Positions 15,966 through 25,871 of a stretch of 64,000 nt of DNA are shown one piece after another. The DNA comes from an uncultured Lacinutrix sp. (GTDB taxonomy: Bacteria; Bacteroidota; Bacteroidia; Flavobacteriales; Flavobacteriaceae). The stretch spans positions 372,001 through 436,000 of the forward strand of contig NZ_CANMSJ010000001.1 in the NCBI RefSeq assembly GCF_947500605.1, read 5' to 3'. The notes under the pieces were generated by a model, which ran no database searches, was not told the origin of the DNA, and saw nothing but the letters and a program-made list of their open reading frames with translations. The position numbers and the translations under genes are program-made. How positions within the stretch are numbered: the first letter of the stretch is position 1; each line of letters opens with the position of its first letter.

Positions 15966-18878
15966 TTAGAGTAAAGCTTCTTTTAAAATAGTAATAGGAT
16001 GTAAAGCAGTACGCTGTGTGCCGTCTTTTATTTGATGTCTACAACTTGTGCCATTTGCAGCAATAGTAGTTTCTGGCGATGCCTTTCTAACAGCAGGAAA
16101 CAATGTTTGTTCTCCAATTTGCATACTTACTTTGTAGTGTTCTTTTTCGTAACCAAAACTGCCAGCCATACCGCAACAACCACTAGGTATAATGGTGACT
16201 TTGTAGTTTTTTGGTAGGTTTAAAACATTAAAACTATGAATTTGATTGCTTTCCGCTTTTTGGTGACAATGCCCATGGAATTTAATTGTTTTTTCTTCGG
16301 AAGTAAATTGTGAAGGTTTAATATTACCAATGGCAATTTCATTACTTAGGAATTCCTCAATTAAAAAAGTGTTTTTTGCTATAGCTTTAGCTGAAACTTT
16401 ATCGTCTACCAATTTTAAATATTCTCCTCTAAAAGCTAAAATAGCTGAAGGTTCAATACCCACAAGAGGTGTTTCTTCAGAAATAAGATTTTTATAAATG
16501 TCTATGTTTTTATTTGCTACTTTTTTGGCTTCATCAAGCAATCCTTTAGACATAAAGGAGCGTCCAGACTCACTGTTGTTTATTAGTTTTACTTCGTAGT
16601 TTAAAGCTTGTAAAAGTGTAATAGCATCTACTCCAATAGAAGTGTCTAAATGGTTGGTGAATTCGTCATTAAAGAAATAAATTGTTTTAATAAATTTATT
16701 ACCAACTGTTTCATTTTTAATATTTTGATATTCTTTATATAAACTTTTACTTGAAATTAAAGGAAGACTTCTTTCGGTAGCAACTCCCATAGAATTTTTA
16801 AGTATGGAAGATGTAAATCCGTTAGAAAACATAAAGTTTGTAAGGCTAGGCAGTTTGCTACCAATCGTATTTAATTTGTTGTTATAAGCAAACAATTTTG
16901 TTCTTAAACTTGTGCCATTTACTTTTTGATATTGGTACTGAAATTCCGCTTTTAAAGTCGCCACATCTACACTACTTGGACACTCGCTAGAACAGGCTTT
17001 ACAACTTAAACAAAGATCGAAAACTTGTTTTAATTCTTCGTGATCGAACTTATTAGCTTTATCAGAATTGGTTAAATACTCTCGTAATGCGTTTGCTCTT
17101 GCTCTTGTAGTGTCTTTCTCGTCTCTTGTGGCACGATAACTAGGACACATAGTACCACCAAATTCTGGCAGTTTTCTGCAATCTCCAGAACCATTGCATT
17201 TTTCAGCTTCACGAAGAATACCTTGTGATGCAGAGAAATCTAATAATGTTTCTATCTCAGGTTCGACTCTATCTACTTGATAGCGTAGGTTTTTATCCAT
17301 TGGAAAAGCATCTACAATTTTTCCAGGATTAAAAATATTTTCAGGGTCGAAAACAGATTTAATACGTTTTAATAATTGGTAGTTTTTATCGCCAATCATA
17401 AACTTTATAAACTCTGCACGCACAATCCCATCACCATGCTCGCCACTAAAAGAACCATTGTATTTCTTGACTAAAGTAGCAACATCTGTTGTTATTTTTC
17501 TAAACAAAACAACATCCTCGTCTTTTTTTAAGTTTAGTATTGGTCTTAAATGAATTTCTCCAGCACCAGCATGAGCATAATACACAGCGTCTTGTTTATG
17601 ACCTTCCATTAGCGTTGTAAATTCTGAAATATAATTTGCTAAATCTGGAAGAGCAACAGCCGTATCTTCTATACAGGCTACCGCTTTTTTATCTCCAATA
17701 ATATTACCAAGTAAGCCTAAACCTGCTTTTCTTAACTCGTTTGCCTTATCAATCTCCTTATTTAATAAACTTATATTAGCGTAACTTAATCCTGTGTTTT
17801 CAAGTGTTTGAATAAGTTTATTAGCTTGTATTTGTACGTTTTCAAGCGTTTCACCTTTTACCTCGCACATTAAAATCGCTTGAGGATCTCCTTGAATAAA
17901 TTGCCTGTTTTCTGTTTGTGTTTTATTGTTTTTTGTGCAATCTAATATGGTTTTATCCATCATTTCACAGGTAAACAAATTATGTTGCATTACAGGCTCT
18001 ACAGCTTCTAAACAAGCATTAATTGTATTAAAATGTGCAGCAACCATTATACTTTGGCTTGCAGGAAGTTTATCTAACTTTAAAGTGATTTCTGTTGTAA
18101 AAGCTAATGTGCCTTCACTTCCAGATAGTAATTTACAAAGGTTGAAAACTTCGGTAGTATTAATAAGTTCATCTATTGCGTAACCTGTGTTTCTTCTATG
18201 TATTTCTGGTTTTGGAAAGTTGTTTTTTATTTCATCTCGGGTTTCTTCCGAAGATAATTCTGAAACAACTGTGCTATATATTTTTCCTTCTAAAGTCTTT
18301 AATTTTGTTTTACTTTGAAGTGCTTCTTGAGATAATTCAGAAAAAACAGCTTCACTTCCATCGCTTAAAATGGTTTTAAGCTCTAAAACCTTATCTCGAG
18401 TTACACCATATCTAATAGATGTTGTTCCAGAAGAATTGTTTCCAACCATACCACCTATCATACAACGGTTAGATGTAGAAGTATTTGGCCCGAAAAACAA
18501 ACCAAAAGGTTTTAAATGGTTATTGAGTTCGTCTCTAACTACACCTGGCTGTACAGTTACCGTTTGGTTGGTTTCATTAATATTAATAATCTTAGTGAAA
18601 TATTTCGAAACATCTACTACAATGCCAGATCCAACGCATTGTCCTGCTAAAGAAGTTCCAGCAGTTCTTGGTATTAACGAAGTTTTATTTTTAGTAGCAA
18701 ATGCAACTAATTTTTTAATATCGCTATTAGACTTGGGAAAAGCAACGGCTAGAGGTAACATTCTATATACAGAAGCATCTGTGGCGTAAAGGCGTTTCAT
18801 TAAATCGCTATAATGCAATTCGCCTTCAAGATTTTGCTCTAACGTTACTAGTACTGAATTATTAATTTTTATGCTCAT
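15966..18878 (-). CDS. FAD-binding and 4Fe-4S dehydrogenase, YdiJ/GlcD-GlpC type
   Basis: The product is about 970 residues. In order it has a PCMH FAD-binding domain (PRTAGTSLAGQ, then NNSSGTTSIRYG), an FAD-oxidase C-terminal domain with HAGAGEIHLRP and SGEHGDG, a cysteine-rich 4Fe-4S part (CLSCKACSSECP), and a CCG domain (HGHCHQK and SGCCGMAGSFGYE). This layout is that of YdiJ-like D-2-hydroxyacid dehydrogenases (D-2-hydroxyglutarate or D-lactate), which pass electrons to the quinone pool. The start is taken at MSIKINN (18878); ten further residues upstream (MLRNLKFESI) lack support. It lies opposite a divergent beta-barrel gene. Confidence 0.88.
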   Translation of the reverse strand: MSIKINNSVLVTLEQNLEGELHYSDLMKRLYATDASVYRMLPLAVAFPKSNSDIKKLVAFATKNKTSLIPRTAGTSLAGQCVGSGIVVDVSKYFTKIININETNQTVTVQPGVVRDELNNHLKPFGLFFGPNTSTSNRCMIGGMVGNNSSGTTSIRYGVTRDKVLELKTILSDGSEAVFSELSQEALQSKTKLKTLEGKIYSTVVSELSSEETRDEIKNNFPKPEIHRRNTGYAIDELINTTEVFNLCKLLSGSEGTLAFTTEITLKLDKLPASQSIMVAAHFNTINACLEAVEPVMQHNLFTCEMMDKTILDCTKNNKTQTENRQFIQGDPQAILMCEVKGETLENVQIQANKLIQTLENTGLSYANISLLNKEIDKANELRKAGLGLLGNIIGDKKAVACIEDTAVALPDLANYISEFTTLMEGHKQDAVYYAHAGAGEIHLRPILNLKKDEDVVLFRKITTDVATLVKKYNGSFSGEHGDGIVRAEFIKFMIGDKNYQLLKRIKSVFDPENIFNPGKIVDAFPMDKNLRYQVDRVEPEIETLLDFSASQGILREAEKCNGSGDCRKLPEFGGTMCPSYRATRDEKDTTRARANALREYLTNSDKANKFDHEELKQVFDLCLSCKACSSECPSSVDVATLKAEFQYQYQKVNGTSLRTKLFAYNNKLNTIGSKLPSLTNFMFSNGFTSSILKNSMGVATERSLPLISSKSLYKEYQNIKNETVGNKFIKTIYFFNDEFTNHLDTSIGVDAITLLQALNYEVKLINNSESGRSFMSKGLLDEAKKVANKNIDIYKNLISEETPLVGIEPSAILAFRGEYLKLVDDKVSAKAIAKNTFLIEEFLSNEIAIGNIKPSQFTSEEKTIKFHGHCHQKAESNQIHSFNVLNLPKNYKVTIIPSGCCGMAGSFGYEKEHYKVSMQIGEQTLFPAVRKASPETTIAANGTSCRHQIKDGTQRTALHPITILKEALL

Positions 18879-18994
18879 TATACTTTCAAATTTAAGATTT
18901 CTTAACAATTATTAACTAAACATTAGCGTTATATTTTTTATAAAATAGATTGGAAATTGTAAATTAGTTTGAACATAAAATTAAAATAACAAAA

Positions 18995-19480
18995 ATGAAA
19001 AAAATACTTTTATTAGCTGTAGCTATTCTTGGATTTAGCTATGCAGCAACAGCTCAGGAAATTTCTGAAAATGCTATTGGATTACGAATTGGAGATAATG
19101 ATGGATTTGGAGGAGAAATCTCCTACCAACGCGCTTTAGGCTCCAGCAACCGTTTAGAAGTTGACTTAGGTATTAGATCTGGAAATGATTATGATGGTTT
19201 TAAACTAGCAGGTTTATACCAATGGGTTTGGCAATTAGAAGGAAATTTTAATTGGTATGCTGGTGTTGGTGGTGGTTTAGGTAATTATAGTTATGATTTA
19301 CCTGCTCCTTTTAAAGATGAAAGCGAAACGTTTATTTTTGCGGCTGGAGATATAGGAATTGAGTATAATTTCGACATCCCATTAGTACTTTCTTTAGATG
19401 CAAGACCAGAGCTTGGTTTTGGAGATTTTAGAGATGATTTAGACTTCGATATTGCCTTAGGTATTAGATATCAGTTTTAA
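18995..19480 (+). CDS. Outer-membrane beta-barrel hypothetical protein
   Basis: This 161-residue protein has a signal peptide (LLLAVAILGFSYAATAQ) and a mature part of alternating Gly/Tyr/Asp-rich strands ending in an aromatic residue (GIRYQF), which is the usual C-terminal signal for barrel insertion. The length suits an eight-strand barrel. No specific function can be assigned. It is followed by a good terminator. Confidence 0.75.
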   Translation: MKKILLLAVAILGFSYAATAQEISENAIGLRIGDNDGFGGEISYQRALGSSNRLEVDLGIRSGNDYDGFKLAGLYQWVWQLEGNFNWYAGVGGGLGNYSYDLPAPFKDESETFIFAAGDIGIEYNFDIPLVLSLDARPELGFGDFRDDLDFDIALGIRYQF

Positions 19481-19504
19481 ATCAATAAAATATATTATTT
19501 TCGT

Positions 19505-19536
19505 AAACCATTTCAATCATTTGAAATGGTTTTTTT
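19505..19536 (+). terminator. Rho-independent terminator after the beta-barrel gene
   Basis: An AAACCATTTCAA arm pairs with TTGAAATGGTTT around a short loop, followed by TTTT. It lies 25 bases after the stop codon at 19480. Confidence 0.85.
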
Positions 19537-19580
19537 ATGGCAAGATTATTGTCTTTACCTTTTTAATTAATTTATAAACT

Positions 19581-20099
19581 ATGAAACAAAAAACAATACT
19601 TTCGATTATTTTATTCAATCTATTTGTGTTTACTGCTTTTGGTCAACAAAATGTAAAAGTTGGTTATGCTGATATTGAATACATTTTAAGTAAAATGCCA
19701 GAAACAGCAAAAGCTCAAGCAGATTTAGATGTTATAATGAATAAATTAACTAAAACTAGAGACTCTATAGTTAAAGATTACAATTTTAAACTTGAAGACT
19801 ACAAAAAAAACGAAGCAACTCTGGAGGCAGCTGATAAAAAAGAAAAAGAAGCCGATTTAATGCGTATACAACAAGGTATGCAAGGTTTTGATACAGATAT
19901 TCAAACTGCAATTAATTATAAAAAAAATGAGTTCCTTAAGCCTATTTATGGGAAAATTGGAGAACTAGTTTCTGTAGTTGCAAAAGAAAACGGCTATACT
20001 CATATATTAAACTCACAAATTAATGGAAATAGCGTATTAGTATATGCTGAAGAAAGTACAGATATTAGTGATCTTGTTATTGCCAAAGCTAAGAAGTAA
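19581..20099 (+). CDS. OmpH/Skp-family periplasmic chaperone
   Basis: This 172-residue protein has a signal peptide (LFNLFVFTAFGQ), then VKVGYADIEYILSKMPE, the typical start of the mature Skp/OmpH domain, a long coiled-coil tentacle region (residues about 50-115, rich in Lys, Asp and Glu), and a closing strand segment GYTHILNSQ. Skp-type chaperones hold unfolded outer-membrane proteins in the periplasm. Bacteroidota usually have two OmpH paralogues beside bamA; this one stands alone. Confidence 0.88.
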   Translation: MKQKTILSIILFNLFVFTAFGQQNVKVGYADIEYILSKMPETAKAQADLDVIMNKLTKTRDSIVKDYNFKLEDYKKNEATLEAADKKEKEADLMRIQQGMQGFDTDIQTAINYKKNEFLKPIYGKIGELVSVVAKENGYTHILNSQINGNSVLVYAEESTDISDLVIAKAKK

Positions 20100-20117
20100 T
20101 ATTAATTTTATTATGAT

Positions 20118-20147
20118 AAAAAAGCACCTCATTTGAGGTGCTTTTTT
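20118..20147. terminator. Bidirectional terminator between ompH-like gene and bshA
   Basis: The AAAAAAGCACCTCA arm pairs with TGAGGTGCTTTTTT with almost no loop. A and T tracts on both sides let it serve both converging genes. Confidence 0.9.
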
Positions 20148-20169
20148 ATTTTGTATTAATAATAGGTTA

Positions 20170-21315
20170 TTATAATTTTTGAGTAAACAAACAGTTTTTT
20201 AATGTGTTCTCATATATAGCTTCGTATTGTGGTACTATGTTATGGATATCAAATTTTTCAGCTTGCACTTTAGCATTCTCTTTAAGTTTAGTCAATAGCT
20301 TTTCATCTTTTAAAACCATAATTGCATTTTTGCTCATAGCCTCAACATCTCCAACATCGCTTAAATAACCAGAAAAACCTTCTTCATTTACTTCAGGAAT
20401 ACCACCAGTATTACTTGAAATTACAGGAACTCCAGAAGCCATAGCTTCTAAGGCAGATAATCCGAAACTTTCGGTTTCACTTGGGAGTAAAAATAAATCG
20501 CTAAAGCACAGAATTCTATCTATTTCATTACTGTTTCCAAAGAATACTACTTTATCGCTAATGCCTAATTCTCGGCATAATTGTTCGGCTGGTTCACGTT
20601 CCGGACCTTCGCCAACCATCATTAATTTTGCAGGAACCTCCTTTTGTACGTTATTAAAAATATTGATAATATCTGGAATACGTTTAACTTCTCTGAAATT
20701 ACTAATATGCGTGATTATTTTTTCATCATCTGAAGCCATCATAGCACGTTGGCAATCGGTATAACCGTGTTTAAACTTCTTTAAATCGATAAAATTAGTA
20801 ACGACACTAATATTCTGCTTAATATCAAACAAACGAAGTGTGTCGTCTTTTAAACTTTGTGAAACTGCTGTTACTGCATCCGATTTATTAATACTAAAGG
20901 TAACCGCAGGTTTGTAAAATGGATGATTACCAACCAGCGTAATATCTGTACCATGTAAAGTAGTTACAATAGGCACATAAATATCTTCTTCTCTAAGCAT
21001 TTTTTGTGCCATATATGCAGCATAAGCATGTGGTATCGCATAGTGTACATGAAGAATCTCAATTTTATGAAGCTTCACCATGTCTACCAACTTACTTGAT
21101 AAAGCTAACTCGTAAGGCTGATAATGAAACAAAGGATATTCTGGTACATTTACTTCGTGATAATGAATATTGTTACCTAAAAGTTCTAAACGAACGGGCT
21201 GATTATAAGTTATAAAATGAATAGTATGACCACGCTTAGAAAGCTCTAAACCTAATTCTGTAGCTACTACTCCACTTCCTCCAAATGTTGGATAACAAAC
21301 AATTCCTATTTTCAT
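20170..21315 (-). CDS. bshA: N-acetyl-alpha-D-glucosaminyl L-malate synthase (bacillithiol pathway)
   Basis: This 381-residue GT4 glycosyltransferase starts MKIGIVCYPTFGGSGVVATELG, nearly diagnostic for BshA. It also has YAIPHAYAAYMA and the GT4 donor site GEGPERE with ETESFGLSALEAMASGVPV. It joins UDP-GlcNAc to L-malate in the first step of bacillithiol synthesis. No bshB or bshC is in this window. The gene has a separate intergenic region on its 5' side and a terminator on its 3' side. Confidence 0.93.
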   Translation of the reverse strand: MKIGIVCYPTFGGSGVVATELGLELSKRGHTIHFITYNQPVRLELLGNNIHYHEVNVPEYPLFHYQPYELALSSKLVDMVKLHKIEILHVHYAIPHAYAAYMAQKMLREEDIYVPIVTTLHGTDITLVGNHPFYKPAVTFSINKSDAVTAVSQSLKDDTLRLFDIKQNISVVTNFIDLKKFKHGYTDCQRAMMASDDEKIITHISNFREVKRIPDIINIFNNVQKEVPAKLMMVGEGPEREPAEQLCRELGISDKVVFFGNSNEIDRILCFSDLFLLPSETESFGLSALEAMASGVPVISSNTGGIPEVNEEGFSGYLSDVGDVEAMSKNAIMVLKDEKLLTKLKENAKVQAEKFDIHNIVPQYEAIYENTLKNCLFTQKL

Positions 21316-21478
21316 TTAATTAGTTTTAAACGTCTAATGTATTTTAAGTATTTAGAGTTTATTACTCGAACCTAAAATAGATAAGATTTAATTTTTGGTT
21401 ATTGATTAGTAGTTAAAATAGTAAATACTTACATCATTTAACTTTTTATAATTCAAAATTCTTTGTGCTTTTAGATGA

Positions 21479-24442
21479 CTATCTTATAATAGCCTCATAG
21501 ATAGCTTCTTGAATATTGGTTCTAATATCTGCACGTAATAACATGTTTTTACCTTTTGATGATGGATATGTTCTATTTGCCATAAAAACATAAACTAATT
21601 CTTCGTCTGGATCTGCCCATGTGTATGTACCTGTAAATCCAGAATGTCCAAAACTAGTCATCGAAACACAACCACATGTTGGTCCAGATTCTCCTAGTTG
21701 TGGTTTATCGAAACCAATACCTCTTCTTACTTTATTTTCACAAAAATAACAAGTGTTAAACTTATCTATTGTTTCTGGTTTTAAGTATCTAACACCTCCA
21801 TAATATCCTTTTTGCAAATACATTTGCATGATTTTAGCGATGTCGTTAGCATTACTAAAAACACCAGCATGTCCTCCAACACCATCTTGCATTGCTGCAC
21901 CCATATCGTGAACATAACCTTGTACTTTTTGAAAACGATAATAATCATCTTCTTCGGTTGGTGTAATACGTGTGTTACTAATCGTTTTGTACGGATTATA
22001 AACCGTATTATTTGCACCTAAAGACTTATAAAAATGATCTTGAACTAATTCGTTTAAAGGTTTGTTGTAATGTTCCTCTATATACTGCTTAAGAATGTAA
22101 TATGGTAAATCGCTATAACGGTAACGCAAACGGGAAAGTAAATCTGTTTCTTTAATTATTTTTGGAATAGAATCTTGATAATCCTCTCGCATGTATAGAT
22201 TATTGGCTACTTTAATATTAAATTTTCCTGTTGGAGATTTACGATAATATTTAGTTGAAGGTTGTTTTGTAACGGTATCTAAAGTGGCAAAATAAAAAGG
22301 AATCCAAGGTTTTAATTGTGCATAATGCGATAACATTTTCTTAAATGTTATATTCTTTTTATTACTGTTTTTGTAATAAGGAATTGCTTCTGATAGTTTT
22401 GTGTCTAAGGATACAATGCCTTGTTCTTCCATTTCCATAAACAATGGTAAAGTGGCTACAATTTTTGTTAATGAAGCAACATCGTAAAGATCATCTCCTC
22501 TTACTTTTTTAGAACCTTTATTATAGGTATGGTTTCCGAAGTTTTTATTGTAAATCACCTTTCCTTTTCTAGCAACAATTAACTGTATTCCTGGTGTCAT
22601 ACCAGCATTTACAGCATGGTTTGCAATAGAATCTATCTTTTTTAAACGATAAGAACTTAAGCCAACACGTTCTGGAACACTGTAACCCAAACGCTCTAAA
22701 GAATTTGTTTGTACACCATCTCCAACTTTAAAATATGGTCCTGCTGAAACTGGTAAAGTTCCTTTTGCTGGTAGGGCTCCAAATATAATTTCGGCAGAGG
22801 TTTCTTGAGCAATCTTACTGTTTTGGTAACTTACAACAACAGTTTCAATATTAGTAACTGTTTGTATATCTAATAAAGCATAAGGTTTAGCAAAGACATC
22901 TAAAATTACCGTATTTGTTCTTGCTATTTCGTATAACCAAGTTAATTCTTTGTCTGAAAACTTATACGATTTCCAAGGATTTGCATTAGATTTATGAAAA
23001 CCAACAATAACTGTATTATAGTTTTGAAGCTTTGCTATTAAATCGCTTAATTTATCAGCTTTTACTTCATGAACCTGTGCATATTTTTTAAGCGCATTTA
23101 AAAATGGTTTACCACTATCATTACCTAATTCTACATAAGCAATTTTTTTAGTTTCTAAATGACGTAGTGGTAACAAACCAGAAGAGTCACGTGCAACAGT
23201 AACAGCTTGTTCCATTAACTCTTCATATAAAATATCGTCTCTTAAACGATTTAAATCATTACTTAAATTATGTGTATAAATAGGTTTGTAATTATTTAAG
23301 CCAACTTTGTATTTCGCTTGCAATAATTTCTTTACAGAATGCGCTAAACGTTCTTCTGTAATTAATCCCTTATTAACTGCTTTTTCAAGTTTTGCAATAC
23401 CAGCTTCTGGATTTTCAGACATTAGCATTATATCGTTTCCTGCAAGAAAAGCGGCTAAATCTATATTCCCAACAGTACTTGTAGAGCCTTCATTAACACC
23501 ATCTAGACCTTCAAATTTATAGTTTGCTGCACCTTTCATTGTTAAGGCATCAGTAAAAATAAGTCCTTTAAAACCTAGTTTTTCTTTTAAAATATTGGTT
23601 ACAATGTTTTCTGAAATAGATGATGGATAATCTTGTCTAGGCTCTAAACTAGGAATGTTTAAATGTGCTACCATTACACTCGATAAACCTTCTTTTATTA
23701 ATGTTTTATAAGGATATAATTCTACCGAATCTATACGTTTTGCATCGAATGCGACAGTTGGTAACGTTAAATGCGAATCAGCTTCAGTATCTCCATGTCC
23801 AGGGAAATGTTTAGCATTTGCTAATACACCTGCACTTTGCATACCTTTCATAAAAGCTGCTGCTTTTTCGGTAACGTTGTCTCTATCTTCACCAAAAGAA
23901 CGGTTTCCTATAATAGGATTCTTTGGGTTTGTATTAATATCTACAACAGGAGCAAAATTAAAATGAACACCTAATCGTTTGCAATGCTCTCCTAATTGTC
24001 TTCCAGTTTGTTCTATTAAAAACTTATCTTTTACTGCTCCAAGTGTCATATTCCAAGGAAAGGAATAAGTAGAATCTAAACGCATACTTAATCCCCACTC
24101 AGCATCCATACCAATAAGTAAAGGTGTTTTTGAAGCTGCTTGTAATTCGTTATTAAGTTTTGCTTGTCTGTAAGGGCCACCTTTTGAATAGATGATACCT
24201 CCAATTTTATTTTTATTAATTAGGTTGAGAACTTTAGCTTTTTCAGCTTCAGTTTGGCTACTAAAAACCTGCACCATATATAATTGTGCAATTTTCTCGT
24301 TTAATGTTAATGAATTATAGACACTATCTACCCATTTTTTTTGCCCTTCGACATCTTTTGCTAGCAAAGGATTGCTAGTTTCTTGAGCGTAGATTGTATA
24401 TGATATAAGGGATAAGGTAAGTAATAGGATTAATTTGCGCAT
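21479..24442 (-). CDS. Bifunctional GH3 beta-N-acetylglucosaminidase-like / serine hydrolase (beta-lactamase-like) fusion
   Basis: The product is about 987 residues with a signal peptide (LILLLTLSLISYTIYAQ). The N-terminal half is a NagZ-type GH3 domain: the KHFPGHGDTEADSH loop carries the His/Asp general acid-base pair, and IFTDALTMKG holds the nucleophile Asp. A GH3 C-terminal alpha/beta region follows. The last 400 residues are a class C beta-lactamase/PBP-like serine hydrolase with SxxK (ASLTK), a Tyr-Ser-Asp motif (RYSDLPYY) and GHSGFTG near the end. It would act in the periplasm on muropeptides or related glycans, with the second domain possibly a peptidase or esterase. The start at MRKLIL (24442) is preferred to MKIF 12 bases upstream. 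Confidence 0.88.
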   Translation of the reverse strand: MRKLILLLTLSLISYTIYAQETSNPLLAKDVEGQKKWVDSVYNSLTLNEKIAQLYMVQVFSSQTEAEKAKVLNLINKNKIGGIIYSKGGPYRQAKLNNELQAASKTPLLIGMDAEWGLSMRLDSTYSFPWNMTLGAVKDKFLIEQTGRQLGEHCKRLGVHFNFAPVVDINTNPKNPIIGNRSFGEDRDNVTEKAAAFMKGMQSAGVLANAKHFPGHGDTEADSHLTLPTVAFDAKRIDSVELYPYKTLIKEGLSSVMVAHLNIPSLEPRQDYPSSISENIVTNILKEKLGFKGLIFTDALTMKGAANYKFEGLDGVNEGSTSTVGNIDLAAFLAGNDIMLMSENPEAGIAKLEKAVNKGLITEERLAHSVKKLLQAKYKVGLNNYKPIYTHNLSNDLNRLRDDILYEELMEQAVTVARDSSGLLPLRHLETKKIAYVELGNDSGKPFLNALKKYAQVHEVKADKLSDLIAKLQNYNTVIVGFHKSNANPWKSYKFSDKELTWLYEIARTNTVILDVFAKPYALLDIQTVTNIETVVVSYQNSKIAQETSAEIIFGALPAKGTLPVSAGPYFKVGDGVQTNSLERLGYSVPERVGLSSYRLKKIDSIANHAVNAGMTPGIQLIVARKGKVIYNKNFGNHTYNKGSKKVRGDDLYDVASLTKIVATLPLFMEMEEQGIVSLDTKLSEAIPYYKNSNKKNITFKKMLSHYAQLKPWIPFYFATLDTVTKQPSTKYYRKSPTGKFNIKVANNLYMREDYQDSIPKIIKETDLLSRLRYRYSDLPYYILKQYIEEHYNKPLNELVQDHFYKSLGANNTVYNPYKTISNTRITPTEEDDYYRFQKVQGYVHDMGAAMQDGVGGHAGVFSNANDIAKIMQMYLQKGYYGGVRYLKPETIDKFNTCYFCENKVRRGIGFDKPQLGESGPTCGCVSMTSFGHSGFTGTYTWADPDEELVYVFMANRTYPSSKGKNMLLRADIRTNIQEAIYEAIIR

Positions 24443-24615
24443 AAAAATTTTCAATTTGAGTTACTATACTATTATAGAACTAAAAACTATGCCAAGTTAT
24501 TATTTTTCGTACTATTATTAAAGATTTTAATAGAGATTTATGAAGAAATAATGAACAGTGAAATGTTCATGTTTTTTAAGCTATATTATTTTGAATAAAT
24601 AGTATAAAATAAATC

Positions 24616-25839
24616 TTACTCAAGTAAATCTATATGCTTATCATGATAACCCAATAAATACAACACGCCATCTAAACCAATACTAGAAATTGAGCTTTGC
24701 GCATTATCTTTAACCTTTGGTTTTGCATGAAAAGCAATACCTAAACCTGCAAGATTTAACATAGCTAAATCGTTAGCACCATCACCAACAGCAATGGTTT
24801 GACTAATATTTAAGCCTTCTTTATTTGCTATTTCTTGTAGGTATTCAGCCTTTTTATTGCCATCTACAATTTCGCCGAGATAATTACCTGTAAGCACGCC
24901 ATCTTTAATTTCTAACTGATTAGCATATACGTAATCGATACCTAATTCTTTTTGAAGGTAATGTCCGAAATAAGTAAAACCACCAGATAAAATTGCTGTT
25001 TTAAAACCGTAACTCTTTAAAGTATCTATTAAGCGTCTTGCTCCTTTTGTAATTGGTAAATTAACTGCTACGTCTTGAAGTACTTCTTCTTTTAATCCTT
25101 TTAAGAGTTTCATTCGCTTTTTAAAACTCTCGTTAAATTCAATTTCTCCTTGCATTGCAGATTCTGTAATAGCCCTTACTTCTGCTCCAACACCTGCTAA
25201 ATCTGCTAATTCGTCTATTACTTCTGTTTGAATTAAAGTAGAGTCCATATCGAAACACACTAAACGTCTGTTACGTCTGTAAATATTATCTTCTTGAAAA
25301 GCAATATCGACATTTAACTGTCTAGAAATCTGCATGAATTTCTCTGTTAATTCCGATTTATTCTCAATTTTACCACGAATTGATAACTCTATTGATGCTC
25401 TTGGATATTCGTCTTTTTTAACTAAAGATGTTCTTCCTGTTAATCGTTTAATAGCATCTATATTTAAGTTTTTATCCGAAATAACCTGAGTAACCATAGA
25501 AATTTGCTCAGCAGATAATCTTTCTCCTAAAATAGTAATGATGTAGCGGTCTTTACCTTGCAATGACACCCAATTCTCATAATTTTCTAATGTAATTGGA
25601 GTAAACTTTGCTTGAATATTAAGCTCGTAAGCTTTAAATAATAAATCTTTTAAAACTGGAGAAGAATTTACTCCAGACTCTATTTCAAATAATATACCTA
25701 AAGATAAAGTATCGTGAATATTGGCTTGACCAATGTCTAATATCTTTGCTCCAGAAGAAGCTAATACAGCTGTTAAACTAGCTGTTAACCCTGGTTTATC
25801 TTGACCTGAAATGTTAAGTAAAAAGATTTCGTTCTTCAT
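24616..25839 (-). CDS. serB: Phosphoserine phosphatase with N-terminal ACT domains
   Basis: This 407-residue protein has two ACT-like regulatory domains in residues 1-180 (LLNISGQDKPGLTASL; YIITILGERLSAEQ) and a HAD phosphatase domain starting at RLVCFDMDSTL. The catalytic DxDST lies at 197-201. Later motifs are AILSGGFTYF and GDGANDLAMLNLAG with the magnesium-binding Asp residues. It makes serine from phosphoserine in the cytoplasm; the ACT part suggests amino-acid feedback. It lies 32 bases after the gene at 25872 on the same strand and is probably co-transcribed. Confidence 0.93.
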   Translation of the reverse strand: MKNEIFLLNISGQDKPGLTASLTAVLASSGAKILDIGQANIHDTLSLGILFEIESGVNSSPVLKDLLFKAYELNIQAKFTPITLENYENWVSLQGKDRYIITILGERLSAEQISMVTQVISDKNLNIDAIKRLTGRTSLVKKDEYPRASIELSIRGKIENKSELTEKFMQISRQLNVDIAFQEDNIYRRNRRLVCFDMDSTLIQTEVIDELADLAGVGAEVRAITESAMQGEIEFNESFKKRMKLLKGLKEEVLQDVAVNLPITKGARRLIDTLKSYGFKTAILSGGFTYFGHYLQKELGIDYVYANQLEIKDGVLTGNYLGEIVDGNKKAEYLQEIANKEGLNISQTIAVGDGANDLAMLNLAGLGIAFHAKPKVKDNAQSSISSIGLDGVLYLLGYHDKHIDLLE

Positions 25840-25871
25840 AAATATATTGAAAAAGTTACAAAAGGAATCGT

